The position numbers were made by a program, and so were the translations under genes. Under the pieces are notes generated by a model. That model searched no databases. It saw nothing but the letters and a program-made list of their open reading frames with translations, and was not told where the DNA came from. A DNA stretch of 64,000 nucleotides from Jacaranda mimosifolia (taxonomy: Eukaryota; Streptophyta; Magnoliopsida; Lamiales; Bignoniaceae). Location: the NCBI GenBank assembly GCA_018894105.1, contig CM032118.1:32840690-32904689 (forward strand). Reading direction: 5' to 3'. This document shows, piece after piece, positions 12,523 to 25,115 of this stretch; position 1 is the first letter of the stretch; each line of letters opens with the position of its first letter.

Positions 12523-13592
12523 CTACTTCAAAAAGAGATATATTATGAGACTAATATGTTATCACTATAGGTTTATCACTGCAATATATACGCTACTATA
12601 TATATGTCACATGCCATGTCATATTGTTATAATTATCATTACAACATATCTGGTTCAAAAACTAATTTTGTAGCATTTACAACTATTATAGCAATATTAC
12701 AGCAATTCCAGATATAGAGCAGCATCAATTTAATCTAAAAAGTGAAGCATCAGAAATCAAAGCAGGGCATCAATTCTACAATAGCTAAGCAGTAGGAGTT
12801 TGAGCGCCAAAAACGTTAATAGTTAGCAATTTCAAACTTCAAAACACATAAACTCAACATAGTTCAAAAAACATGGCCAAGTGTTCAACAAACCAAGTAT
12901 TCAACAAACCATGCTATACATAAATCAAACCCTAATGGGATCAGTTCTAGACTATCAAAGTTAAATCAAACTACTTTTCATCACAATAGACAGATAATAA
13001 CAAGAATAACAGTAAAAAATTTGAAAAGTCCTAAACTTGCAGAACAAAAAAATAAAAATAAAAATAAAAAATAAAATGTGTTGTCGTTGCTTACCTTGAC
13101 CCTAAACCTTCACTAGCCCTCCTTAAAAGCTTCCAAACCAGGCCTAATGTATGTGCATGTTGTCGTCGTTGCAAAATGGACAACTCAGAATGTATCCACA
13201 CATTTTATTCGATCACAAATGGGCAAAATTGTTCCGATTAAACCACAAAACAAAAACTAGAATGTGATATTATCAAACAGATGAGCATAAAAAACAAGAG
13301 GAAATGAGGATTTTTTGAATGCAAATAGGATTCTAGGGTTTACGCATTATACAGAGAGTTGTGATGAAGAGATTCTTTACTTTTGAATATGCCTAAATCC
13401 TTTACATCAGCAATATTTAACTAAGGGCAATTCAGGCATTTGATTATTCAAAAAACTGCAATTTTAAATTGGGGCAAGTGAGTATTATTAATGCAAATAC
13501 AAGGGGTAATGAGAAAATTAATTATTCACATGGGGTTTTCAACCAATTAGAAATTTACATGGGGGTAAATTGCATATAGCCCATATTCTGTG

Positions 13593-15290
13593 CCTAGCTG
13601 GCCTTATTCCATTCCAATTTGAAAGTACAGATTAAGCACTTGTTCAACATGTATTTCTTCTCTGCCAACATGTTTGTTAAATATGTTTCTGACTTTCATT
13701 TGGATGATGTAGTGGTGGTAAGTAAGATGCTACAAAGAAATAGAGATTGAAACAAAATTACAATGGAAAAATTCACTCCATTAACAATATAGTGCTTTCA
13801 CAGAATTAAGTAGAAAATCAAATTTTGATCAAAAGGATGCAGAAAAAAGAACAAGTAGTAAATACTTTAATACAGAAAGTACAACAGCATAACTTGAAAC
13901 ATAAAAAATTACACATTATTTTCATGGCCCAACCAAGAGTGTCAAAATAAAAAATCCCTAATTATTAATTATCTTGGTTGCAAGAGCAGAGTTCATATCT
14001 TGCTAAACTCCCTACTAGAACCTGCAATTTGAAAGAGCAAAAAGGTGTGTGTCAGCTTGCAAAGCAACAAAAGATAAATGAAGCTATAGAAATATAATTT
14101 ACAAAATCAGAGAAACCTCCACTCAGAGAATTCGAATTCCGGAAGAATGAAAAATAAGCACTAGCCATTTTCTGAAAGATGAACTAGATGGCAGAAAAAT
14201 CATAGTAAGAGATGAAATTGAAGAATATTTGCAGCTCAAAAATAGAAGAAAACGTACCAATTTTTTTTGTTGCACTATAAGAGGCATCCGAGGAAAGGGT
14301 GGGCGGCCATGGGTGGAGTTAGTGAGAGATCAATATGTTTGTGTGGGGTAGGTTTTTTTTTGCTGCAATAATAGTACACCATATTATCTAATTAATTTTT
14401 TAAAATTTATAATTAAAAGAAAAAAAATCATAATTAAACATCTACTTCTAAAATATATTGAGAAAATGTTAAAAGTAAAAAAAATTGATGTATGCATCTT
14501 TTTTTCCTCAAAAAATTTATTGTGTCATTCTAAGTGTTATGATTCACAAATCTAATTGTAATAATAAAAATATTATTGTTAATAATTACAAGAATTCAGT
14601 CTTAAAAGTACAAATATTATTTTTATATATATAAAAAATAATTTTGAAATAGGAGTTAAATCATTTTTTTTATATATTTTATTCATATAGGGATGTATTA
14701 AATTTGTCCATGTGGATAAGTTATTATTTAATTAAACCAAGTCCTGATGCAATTTCAAATCAAACTTAAAATTAACAAAATATTTTTTTTTATAATAAAT
14801 TTTGTCTTTATTACAATTATTTTGAAATTTCTTATAGTGAAGGTTTTGGTACGATATAATAATATTTTCTAAAAATTTAAATTGCAACATTATTTTACAT
14901 ATATGACAATTAATTAATTTACTAAAAATAATAATTGTAAAAATTTAAAGTAAAAACAAAATTATTGCCGAACAAAATTTTGAGGGGAACAAAACTTTAA
15001 AAGCACATATTAAAAATAAAAGTTTATAGATTTAATGTCTCCAATGTATATGAAAATTAAATTGAGACAGAAAGTTTTATCTTTAATCTGTCTCAAAAAT
15101 ACATAATTAAGATGGATTATTTCTGTTGTTAATATAAATATTAAAGAATTAATAATTTTAGACGGATTAATGATAAAAATATTTCTTATGTAATTTTAGT
15201 CTCTAATTTGTCTATTTTTTTGTCCTTATTTTATAAATTTAAGACATAATTGAATTTTTGTTTATATTCCTTCTTTAATCTGTTCAAATT
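13593..15290. other. Stretch between MULE-1 and a CACTA terminus; no firm gene
   Basis: On the minus strand there is a short open start (ATGGCCGCCCACC, near 14313) followed by a consensus donor (GTACGT near 14256). Downstream is an acceptor (TTTCAAATTGCAG near 14022) leading to a short exon. This could be the first exons of a small or truncated transcript, but the frame stops after 11 codons and no family is recognisable. From 14350 to 15290 the DNA is AT-rich and unassigned. Its rightmost part has repeated GACGGATTA / GTCTC-type motifs that fit CACTA subterminal DNA. Confidence 0.35.
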
Positions 15291-15292
15291 AA

Positions 15293-15350
15293 AGACGAAA
15301 TTTTTTGTGTCTTAAAAATTTCGTCTTTGATACTTTCTTCTCTTGTAGTG
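15293..15350. mobile_element. CACTA transposon terminus (right end)
   Basis: Read on the minus strand from 15350 inward the sequence begins CACTACAAGAGAAGAAAG, the canonical plant CACTA end. An internal inverted pair follows (AAAGACGAAATTTT...AAAATTTCGTCTTT, 15291-15330), typical of CACTA subterminal repeats. The partner end was not found with confidence. It abuts the left edge of the MULE-4 remnant. Confidence 0.65.
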
Positions 15351-15529
15351 CAAGAAGCAACATAAAAGGGTCAAGAACAACCATTTCATTGAGTATGTAT
15401 AGTTGTATACAATATATGGATATATTGCACTATTTTTTTAGTGTATAAAATAGTCATGAATTACTGTTATTTTTAACCATATGGCATATTTATATATGGA
15501 GCCATAGGGTCATTTTGGAGTCATGAATT

Positions 15530-18050
15530 TACCACAATTCAACGTGTGAAACAAAATATAAGATCCTATAATACAACAAAATTATGTTTTCTTCAAGTAA
15601 TAGTCGCGATAGTATGTGTGAAAATGATTGGAAACACAAATGTTCACATCCAACCACTTGTATTCTCATTCATACTAATGCAAATCATTTATCTATGAGG
15701 TAGATGTATCCTTCCGACACCACTATCGAAAGCCAATGAACCTCTCATGACTATATCGGTCCAAGGACTAATAAATCATGATTTAATAATCATGCAATGG
15801 CTTGTGTAGTTCAATTCAACTCAATCTTATGCACTAAGAAAGATACTGGAAATTGACAGAAAAGACCAATTTTTTAGGATTTTATACTTCACGTCTGCAT
15901 TTTTTTGTATTGAATTTGCCTTGTTCTGTACTTATTTGGTGTTTTTTTGTGCTTGTTTTTCCTTTGGCCAAATTTACCTCAATTCAATGCATGAAACAAC
16001 ATATAAGATCATCTAATACAATAAAATCATGTTTTCTTCAAGTAATAGTCGTCATAGTATGTGTGAAAATGGTTGGGAACACAAATATCCACATCCAACC
16101 ACTTGTGTTCTCATTCATACTAGTGTAAATCATTGGTGCATGAGGTAAATGTATCTTTCGGCACCACTATCAAAAGCCAATGAACATCTCATGACCATAT
16201 TAGTCCTAAGACTAATTAATCATTGTTAAATAATCATGCAATGGTTTATGTAGTTAAATTCAACTTAATCTCTTATGCACTAAGAATGATATTGGAAACC
16301 AACAAGAAAAATACCCATTTTTAGGATTTTTATACTTCATCTCTGCAATTTGGTACTGAATTTGCCTTGTTCTGTCTTATTTGGCGTGTTTTTGTACTTG
16401 CTTTACCTTTGGCCGAATTTACCTCAATTCAATGTGTGAACAATATAAAAGATCATCTAATACAATAAAATTATGTTTTCTTCAAGTGATAGTCATGATA
16501 GTACATGTGGAAATGGTTGGAAACACAAATATCCACATCTAACCACTTGTGTTCACATTTGTACTAGTGTAAATCATTAGTGTATGAGGTAAATGTATCC
16601 TTCCGGCACCACTATCGAAAGTCAATGAACATCTCATAATTATATCAGTCCTAAAACTATCGAATTTGCATTATCCTATACTTATTTGGCCAAATTTATA
16701 TCAATTCAAAGTGTGAAATAGCATATAAGATCCTCTAATATAATAAAATCATATTTTCTTTAAGTAATAGTCATGATAGTACATGTGAAAATGGTTGGAA
16801 ACACAAATATCCATATCTAACTACTTGTGTTCTTATTCATACTAGTGTAAATCATTGATTGATGAAGTAAATGTATCCTTCCAGTACCACCATCAAAAGC
16901 CAATGAACCTCTCATGACTATATTAGTCCACTGACTAATAAATCATTGTTTAATAATCATGCAATAGGTTATGTAGTTAAATTCAACTTAATCTTATGCA
17001 CTAAGAATGATACTGAAAATCAACAAAAAAATACCGATTTTTGGGATTTATATACTTCATCTCTACAGTTTTGTATTGAATTTACCTTGTTTGGTACTTA
17101 TTTGGCGTATTTTTATACTTACTTTTCTTTTGACCGAATTTACCTCAATTCAATGATTGAAATAACATATAAGATCCTCTCATACAATAAATTTATGTTT
17201 CTTTAGTAATAATCATGATAGTACGTGTGAGAATAGTTGAAAACACAAATATCCACATTTAACCACTTGTTTTCTCTTTTACACTATTGTAAATCATTGA
17301 CATATGAGGTAAATGTATCCTTCTGGAACCACCATTGAAAGCCAATGAACCTCTCATGACTAATTGGTCCTAAGATTAATAATTAATGGTTTAGTAATGC
17401 AATGACTTAGGTAGTTAAATTCAACTTAATCTCTGATGCACTAAGAATGATATTGATAATCAGTAAAAAAAGATATCGATTTTGGGATTTTTATACTTCA
17501 TCTCTGCAGTTGTGTACTAAATTTACATTGTTCTGTATTTATTTGGTGTGTTTTTTTGTACTTACTTTTCCTTTGGCTGAATTTACCTCAACTAAATGCG
17601 TGAAACAACAAATAAGATCTTTTAATATAATAAAATCATTTTTCTTCAAGTAATAGTCATGATAGTACATGTGAAAATGATTGGAAACACTAATATTTAC
17701 ATCAAACCACGTGCGTTCTCACTCATAGTAGTATAAACCATTCATACATGAGCTAAATGGATTCTTTTGACACCACTATCGAAAACTAATGAATCTCTTA
17801 TAACTATATTAGTCCTAATAATAATGTATCATGGTTTAATAATCATGCAATTGCCAGATGAAGGCAAATTCAACTTGATCTATAATGTACTAAGAATTAT
17901 ACTAAAATCAATGGGAAAAGTACCAATTTTTGAAATTTTTATAATTCATCTTTGTAATTTTACACTGAATTTGCTCATGTTCTGTACTTATTTTGTATGT
18001 TTTTGTACTCACTTTTGTACTCATATTTCCTTATCCCTGGTACCATTTTT
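15530..18050 (+). repeat. Tandem array, period about 445 bp, about six degenerate units
   Basis: The landmark (C)CTTGTTCTGTACTT recurs at about 15921, 16367, 17087, 17528 and 17971. One shortened unit lies near 16670. Full spacings are 441-446 bp. Each unit carries the blocks TTTACCTCAATTCAATG, GGTTGGAAACACAAATATCC, TGAGGTAAATGTATCCTTC and TATGCACTAAGAATGATA. The same blocks occur in the 444-bp repeat at the 3' end of the MURA gene in MULE-3 (63340-64000). The units are not protein coding here; short open frames recur only because the unit recurs. Confidence 0.88.
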
Positions 18051-18709
18051 TTCAATCTTAGTACTAGTTATGTAAATATGGATATCATATACATTTGCAA
18101 TTGTATTGCATTGGGATCAATCTGTAACATATATATCTTTATTTGTATCTATATATAAATAAATTTTTAGACTACACTATAAATTGTAAACACCATCCAC
18201 TATGATCATCCAAATACATAAATAACAAATGTTATCCAGTAAGAATGTCTGAAATACTGAAACATTGGCCTCAATATTCATATACAAAAAGGAAATTTAT
18301 ACAAATAATAACCATCCAAACATCATCATTCAACCCTTGAATATATTAAACAATGCTCATTAGTTAGAATTTTTGCAGCAATATGTGCTTGATACGTCCA
18401 TAGAATAGTTATTTTCATATTCCCAGAAAACCTTGGTGTTTTATGTGAAAAACTCTACCCAAAGAAATACATAAACTCCACATTCCAGGTCCCCATTTTG
18501 TGGGCAACTAAAAGGTATTTGCACTTGGTTTTGCACCACACTATACTCCAATGAATGTTGGATGTATCTAGTCAAAAACTTAGTTTGCAAAAGTATTTAT
18601 TATTCTTTATTCAAATAATTGGATTAATGTGTCATGAATATAAACGACAAAAGTACTGGCCATTATTTTTATAGACAAGAGAGACATGCATAACTACATA
18701 AATACTAAA

Positions 18710-19040
18710 TTAGAGGTTTTGGTACTACAACTCACAATTTAAATACTGAAAGATTGAATTTTCATACCAAAAAACTTGCACAGAATATTGAATTGGAGGT
18801 TTTGTATACTACAACTTACAATTTAAATACTGAAAGTTTGAACTTTTTGTACCAAAAGAAACTTGCATAGAATACTGAATTGGAGGTTTTGTGTACTGCA
18901 ACTCATAATTTAAATACTAAAAGTTTGAAATTTGCTACCAAAAAAACTTGCACATAATATTGAATTGGGGACTTTTGTGTACTGCAACTAATAATTTAAA
19001 TACTGAAAGTTTGATTTTGCTACCATGTTATTTGAAAATA
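18710..19040. repeat. Tandem minisatellite, period about 85 bp, four units
   Basis: The GAGGTTTTGTGTACT landmark recurs at 18713, 18796, 18883 and 18967 (spacings 83, 87 and 84). Each unit also contains AATTTAAATACTGAAAGTTTGA and ACCAAAAAAACTTGCA. It lies in the region that corresponds to the first intron of the Ulp1-side gene in MULE-4. Confidence 0.85.
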
Positions 19041-19916
19041 ATTGTAATCACATTAATGATGAGTTTATAGGAATGAACGCCCAATAAATGCTTAAATATA
19101 ATTTATACACTTCGTATACACCATAAATCAAATAATTTCCTTAAAATTTAATTACAAACAACTAATGTACACTATACATATTTGAATTATATAAAAATTC
19201 ATATAATTAATAATTGAAATACACAATTAAAACAACAAATAAAGTATAAATTAAAAATATTCAAGTATGAAAAAATTTACATTAGAGGTTTTTATAAAAG
19301 AAGAGACTACTTATAGGTGAATTGAGTATATCAAAATCAAGCCTAAAATAATTAAAACCAAGATAAAATAAGAAGCAAACAAACAAATGTATGAAAATTC
19401 TTTCAGTATTTCAATAATACAAAATAAACATAAGAGAAAATTACAAAACTTACCTTGTAAATTATGCAATTGAGGAATGAAAATACAAATCCTTCTAACT
19501 TGAACAACACAACTAACGGTGGAAAATAAGTTCAAAATAAGGAAGAGAAGAGAAAAGAATGCTAGTTGTTGCAGCGCCAGTAAGAAGAACTGAGAGAGTG
19601 AGAATCAATCTCGAAGATGGAGGGAAGAGGAAGAGAAAACGTGAAGGGGGGAGAGTTATTTTGAAGAAATGTGTTTGTAAGTGGGTTGAATGGAGTGTCT
19701 CTTGTTATTTCTAAGTTAAGTAGGTTATTTTTGTCTTCTTAACTCAAATGGGGAGTAGAACTCAAAAAGAAAACTTTGACTGGGGAGTGGAGACAAACCA
19801 AATTCAAATAAAAATTGATTCCTAAATTGAAAGTAACTTTAGCTACTTTTCCCCAATTAGCCGTTATTGTGTTTTGGATTTTTATGAAGCAAACACAATA
19901 TTGATGTATTTGCCTC

Positions 19917-20585
19917 TTATTAGGACTGCCAATGGATCGGATTTTAATCCAAACAGATATGAATTTCGAAAATTTTATCCGATTAAAATATCTAATGGAT
20001 CATATCTGATTATAAATATCCGTTATTCAAAATAAATGGATTGAATACGGAATTAAGCAATTTGACCAATTAAAGACCTGAATCCAAATTTTAATTAATT
20101 TTTTATTAAATTAATACTCTTATATATATAATATTAATAAAAATTTTAAAATAAAATCTATATATTATATTGACCTATTATATATATTAACGTATATATT
20201 ATCCTATTAATATTGAGTTTTGAGCCTAAAAAATAAGAGTGATATTGATAAAATGTCTATGCATTGATATAACGTGAAATATGAATTTAGTATTCAAATA
20301 TTTAACTTTTGGGTTAATATATAATAAAAAGTTGTTAAAAATTCAAATACGATGTAAATATACTTTATAATACAATATTTTTATACAATCCAAAGGAAAA
20401 AAAAAAGAAAAAAATATTAAATCGGATCAAATTTTTTTATTAGATTTCAAATATTCATCTGATTTGGATATGATACTTACTAACAAAGATCCTATAAGAC
20501 ATTGAGTCGGATTTCAATATAAATTTTAATAATTAAATTTGGATTCGAATATACAATTCAATCCAAATCTGACCCTTTGAGAGCC
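19917..20585. mobile_element. Possible MITE, imperfect inverted ends
   Basis: The left end TAGGACTGCCAATGGATCGG pairs imperfectly with the right end read on the minus strand (AAGGGCTCTCAAAGGGTCAG). The body is AT-rich and repeats GGAT-CGGAT/AATCC motifs. No matching target duplication was found, so it may be an old or truncated element. Confidence 0.38.
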
Positions 20586-20598
20586 CTTCAAAGCATAA

Positions 20599-21020
20599 GG
20601 CTTGTTTGTTTATGAATTGGATATTTTGGCAAAATGATTTTTGGGAAGTAGGGTTGGAGAATGTGATAGTTGTTTGTTTGTGTTTTGGGCGGTAGGTGAA
20701 AAATAAATTGAGAGAAAATTGTTTATTTATTTGTGTTTTGGTAGATGACAAAATGTCACACAATAACTTTTTTATTGGATTGATAGGGTGAAATTAATAT
20801 TTTAAAATTATTTATGTATATGTATATATAGATTTGGTGGGGGGGGGGGGGACAAAAAATTGGAGGACTAAATATTGGAGAACGAGTAGGAAATGAATTG
20901 TGATGGTATTTTGGGTTTTTTTTTATGTATTTTAGATAGTGAGATTGAAAAATGTGATAATTTGTTTGTTTGTATTTTAAGAGTTGAAAAATATTTTTGC
21001 AATTTACAAACAAATAAGCT
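20599..21020. mobile_element. Possible MITE upstream of FKBP16-1
   Basis: The left end GGCTTGTTTGTTTATGAATT pairs with the right end on the minus strand, AGCTTATTTGTTTGTAAATT. Internal blocks (GTGATAGTTGTTTGTTTG and GTGATAATTTGTTTGTTTG) repeat. A G-run of about 12 lies at 20839. Target duplication unclear. It ends about 140 bp upstream of the FKBP16-1 start codon, so it lies in the gene's proximal promoter region. Confidence 0.45.
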
Positions 21021-21156
21021 GATTTTAATTTTATTTTTTTTGTTTCTTTACCTCTTTTTTCTGGGTTCGGAAATTTGGAACCACAAATTTGGCCCGGATA
21101 TAAATTCGACATAATGATCCATTGTTCTAGTTCTCATCCATTATTCTTCTCAAACA

Positions 21157-23756
21157 ATGGAAGCTCCTGCACTTCAAATCCGTCTCCAGTTTCCTCTCCT
21201 CTCCGCTTTTACTAGGTGGAATCCTGCTTCTCTATTAATTATCAACCCAATGTTGAATAAGTTCTTTTCCTTTTTCTTTGGAAGTTTGATTTTTTTTTTT
21301 CCGTGCGCTCAATTTGTAGATATACTGTTTGAAGTAGATCTGTAATCAGTTTAGCTGCAGGTATTCCTGATGGTGATTTGAATACATATCTACTTGTAAT
21401 GAGGATCGGATTAATTAAAATTTATCCATTATTCAAAACGTTGATTATAAGAGAAAGTTTGAGTTGTTATTTTTGCCGTAACTACATGAACTTTTAGTTC
21501 TTAGAGCCTTAATATTATCATCGAAAATACTAGCATGTTTAATTAACTATGTTATTTTGCTTTATTTCATGATAATTGCTGTACATGAAAAGTCAATCAA
21601 ACTTGGTTTAGGGCATGGATTTGTTCTTATTTTTCTATATTGAGTTTTTGGGGTTCGGAAGCTGAGTATAAAATGCCGAATCCTGGTTATATTTTGAAGA
21701 CTACAGTATTCAGAAAACTAAGGAACTCAAGGTTTCTGCACACAAGAACTTGAAGGATGGATATCCATCCCTTGCAGCAGATAAGGTGCCAAGGAGGGAG
21801 ATTTTGGGGCTTGTGGGAGTTAACGTGATATTTGGAAATGTTTATTCTGTTCTTGCTGCCCCAATGCAGGAGATGAAAGAACCAAATGTGCTAAGGTAAA
21901 TGCTGCTCGGACTTGTTTTCTTCTTTCTTTTATATGTACTGGAGCCGGTTTCTTATGCATGATGGCTGCTCTGGTTTTGAAGCATCCAGGACTCTGAAGC
22001 TTGCTAGTGGAGTAAGAATACAAGGTAAAATCTTCCTGACTTCTAGGATTGAAGCTTTGTCCATCTCCTTCTTTGCATACAATGACACAAATGTGTTTGT
22101 AAATTTATCTTAAAATTTAAATGCATCATTTAGAAAATTCAATTGGATTTTCAACTATCTTCATATCCCTGCTTAAAAATGATTGTTGCAATTCCATGTC
22201 ATTTTGAAAATTGTTTGTTTTTTTATTAATGAGATCTCCTGAAATGGCAAATGAAATTACCAAGCAATTTGTTTCTTGGAGCAGAGACAGGGATGAGGTA
22301 GAGCCTGTGTAGTGAAAATAGGTGTTTTTCAGATGCATTATTAGTTCAAACATTTGTGATGTCTAATAAGTTTGTGGATGTCTGTCCAAGACATTGTTGA
22401 AGGACAAGGGCAGGAAGCTCGTGAAGGAGACACTGTAGAATTTAATTACGTATGCCGGCGGTCAAATGGATATTTTGTTCATAGGTATAATTGCAAGTTA
22501 TCTTTGGAAGTTCTGAGTGAATATATGCTGGTTAAATTACGCTTTATTTCTTCTTTGCTTTATTTATTTCTAAGATTAGGTACTGTTTGTTCTGCCCTAT
22601 AACAGTAATATATTATTTTTGCTTCTCTTAATATAAGTAGTGGTTTTCAATTTTGACACATGTTATTTTCCCTGTAGCACTGTCGATCAGTTTAGTGGAG
22701 AGAGTTCTCCAGTTATACTTCCCCTGAATGATGAACAGGTTAGCATAGTTGATACTTTCACGGAGGACTAGAAAGCACTTGGAAATGGAAATTGCATGTT
22801 AATCATACTGGTTTATTACTTAAATTTTTCTTCCTATATTACATTGAGAAACTTTGACTTTGAATGTTGGGTCAAATGCTTTCCTGCTACTGTCATTAGA
22901 TCTATTGATTGTCTTAGATTGATCATCATGATAAAGTGAGGTTTCAGGCAGGTGCAAGATTTTACAGTGATGAAAGCTCTCATTTGAGTGCAACCCTTTA
23001 AGATTTGGCTCTGTAAATTATGTTCCAGAAGTGATGTATCGACTTAAAAACAATGTTTTCTGAACGTAACCCAGTGTGACCATTTAAACGAGTGTTCTCT
23101 GGTGAGATGTTGAAATTATTAAGGAAAATCAAGTTAAGGTGTCCCAAATCCCAATGTGATCTGGCTATATGAGAAAATATTGTAAGCCAAGTAATATTCA
23201 TTTGTTATTGATTTGTTTGTTTGGAATTTCAACCTTTGTGTGGCTGACATATTACAGTTTGGTTTTGGACATGACAGATGATAAAAGGTCTAAAGGAGAT
23301 TTTGATTGGCATGAAGGTTGGAGGTTGGTTCAAATCTTTTATTGCCAATACTAAAAGTTCCCTAATTATGAAAAATTACATTTCATGATACTTCCTATAA
23401 AGAGTATACTGATCACCCATATACTTCTGTTCATACTTCAGGAAAGCGAAGAGCCCTAATACCTCCTTCTGTGGGTTATATCAATGACACCTTACAGCCA
23501 ATTCCTGAAGAGGTCCACTCTATTTTACTTCTGTTCGACAAATTTAAAATTGATATTTCTTTTTATTTTGATACGCATTCTTTAATCCTGACAATGGTCA
23601 TGTTAATCTTGCATGTAAATAGGCATCTACTTTCACTGTGCACCTGACAAGTAGTCTATCTTTCTGATTATGGTGCAGTTTGGTCCTCGGCGTAGCCTTT
23701 TGTCGCATGCGAAGGAGCCTTTAGTTTTTGAAGTACAGCTCTTGAAAGTTCTATGA
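21157..23756 (+). CDS. FKBP16-1: FKBP16-1-type peptidyl-prolyl cis-trans isomerase, thylakoid lumen
   Basis: Eight exons: 21157-21215, 21707-21895, 21990-22024, 22391-22484, 22678-22738, 23278-23323, 23442-23512 and 23679-23756. All have GT-AG introns and the frame is continuous for 210 residues. The N-terminus is a chloroplast transit region. It is followed by twin arginines (PRR, residues 48-50), a hydrophobic stretch (ILGLVGVNVIF) and an Ala-x-Ala-like site (VLAAPM, about 68-73), together a Tat-type lumen-targeting signal. The FKBP domain runs from SGVRIQDIVEGQG to FEVQLLKVL. It includes EGDTVEFNYVCRRSNGYFV, GKRRALIPPSVGY and FGPRRSLLSH, all characteristic of FKBP16-1. The usual active-site tryptophan is leucine (IKGLKEI), so isomerase activity may be weak. 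The expected role is protein folding or assembly in the lumen. The next host gene is the SFT2-like gene beyond MULE-2. No defect seen. Confidence 0.93.
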
Positions 23757-25115
23757 GTAATTCTTTTTTTGTGTTTTCAGGTTTTGGAAATCTTTCATGC
23801 AAGGTGGCATTGATAATATGATATACACCTCAGATGCCTTCTTGATTTCATCTTTTTAACAGTACACAAAATGTGTTACTTAATGGATCAACATCAACTT
23901 ATCCAATATTTATTTCTCCAATGTCCTTAGTTCCCTTCCTCTCCCGGCACACTCTTGTTTCCCCTTATCGGTTTTTCCTATCATATATATATATATATAT
24001 ATATATAGCCTGTCAAGTTCTATGATGGCGCAGCTCAGCAGCTGATGTAAGTCGTTGTAGCTGCTGCTGATGGCCATTAAACATGGACTAATGGAAAATA
24101 CAACCTGGATACAGTAACCAGGTGAGAAGGCTGCTGGAAACGGTTAACATGACTCTTAAAGTGGGGATGATATTCTGCGTTTGCTTTTTCCCCAGAGGAG
24201 TTGCCAGTCTGCATTATAGTAATGGTGAGCACCTGCACGGTAATATGATGTCCCGCATCCTATCGTTGAGGATGCAAGCCAAATTAGTATCGCATTGCAA
24301 CCAATGAATGAGTCGATGAGTTGCCGGATTGTCTCCGGAAATTAAAAGTTATCTGCTCCGGTATGTCAATCAATCCTATTTCAGCAAAAAGTGGAATTTT
24401 TCAGATGCCGGGCGATGTCTCGGCAAGCTTATAAAATTTTAAAATATTTTATAAAATGTTTTGAAATGTTTAATAAAATCTTTAGACCATCTAAGAAATT
24501 TTGTTAAAAGATTTTAATTCGACAATATGAATTATACAATTGATAATAGTTTATATAGTTTTCAATATTATTCTATATAAACACCTGTTAACTCTAAAAA
24601 CATCTTATATAAAGCACAAGAGTTTATAAAATTATTAAACTAATTTGTTCTAATAAGTTTTTAATTTGGGTAGCAAATAAATTAAACTGCAGTCTAGCAT
24701 TTGAAAATTTCAAGAATCAAGATCAACACAAGTTTATGTTTGTAAGTTTGGGTGTCAACTCTTGTTAATCTAAATTAAGCCAGATTCAAAATTATTAAAC
24801 TCAAACGCCTCGAGATCAAGTTATTTATAGTTCAATCTATTCATACAAAAGATAACTAACCTTTTGTTTTACCAGAAATTAAAAAAAATTAAAAAACCTT
24901 TTGTTTTAACAAAAAAGATAACTAACTTTACTTGTGCATATCTCTGTTCTCATAATATTATCATATCAAATTAAAAATTTAAAATTGACATTATTTTATA
25001 TGGAGTATGTCATAGGGTTATTATTAAGAGGCTTCAATTTACTTGATAGCAACTTAGAGGTTGTGTGCAATTACCTTACAACTTATCAAACTTATTAAAA
25101 AATAATTATTGTCTA
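23757..25115. other. FKBP16-1 3' flank and intergenic DNA
   Basis: The first few hundred bases are likely 3' UTR and flank of FKBP16-1. A (TA)n tract lies at 23983-24007. From 24420 the DNA is strongly AT-rich. No gene recognised. Confidence 0.55.

Larger units (their letters stand above)
7475..13582. mobile_element. MULE-1: complete Mutator-like element (6108 bp) with 10-bp target duplication
   Basis: Both ends are identified. The left end starts GGGCTTTATACAAATTACC at 7475. The right end, read inward on the minus strand from 13582, starts GGGCTATATGCAATTTACC. The inverted repeats stay alignable for about 60-100 bp, including CTAATTGG(C/T)TGAAAACCCC. The target duplication ATATTCTGTG is perfect at 7465-7474 and 13583-13592. 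MULEs normally make 9-bp duplications (range about 8-11), and here 10 bp fits both ends exactly. Inside are a plus-strand GRF zinc-finger ORF near the left end and a convergent minus-strand MURA-type transposase. Both are damaged, so the copy is not autonomous. Its ends do not resemble those of MULE-2 to MULE-4, so it is a separate MULE family. Confidence 0.92.
15351..19850. mobile_element. MULE-4: internally deleted Kaonashi-type MULE remnant
   Basis: The right end is recognised by similarity to the MULE-2 and MULE-3 inverted repeats. Read inward from 19850 it goes GGGGAAAAGTAGCTAAAG, then ACTTTCAATTTAGGAATCA, then GTCTCCACTCCCC. No left terminal repeat is visible; the left side stops at a CACTA terminus at 15350. 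No MURA or Ulp1 body is present. What remains is a 445-bp array (15530-18050), an 85-bp array (18710-19040) and a minus-strand 5' exon-like stretch (about 19640-19457) ending in a good donor (ACAAG|GTAAGT). By comparison with MULE-2, that exon lies where the Ulp1-side leader exon should be, and the 445-bp array where MURA would end. The interior coding parts seem to have been lost by deletion. Confidence 0.65.

Noticed and set aside
14273..15350. CACTATAAGAG at 14273 as the left partner of the CACTA end at 15350
   Set aside because: Similarity stops after 11 bp, flanking trinucleotides do not match (TTG versus CAA), and the site falls in what looks like a short exon on the minus strand.
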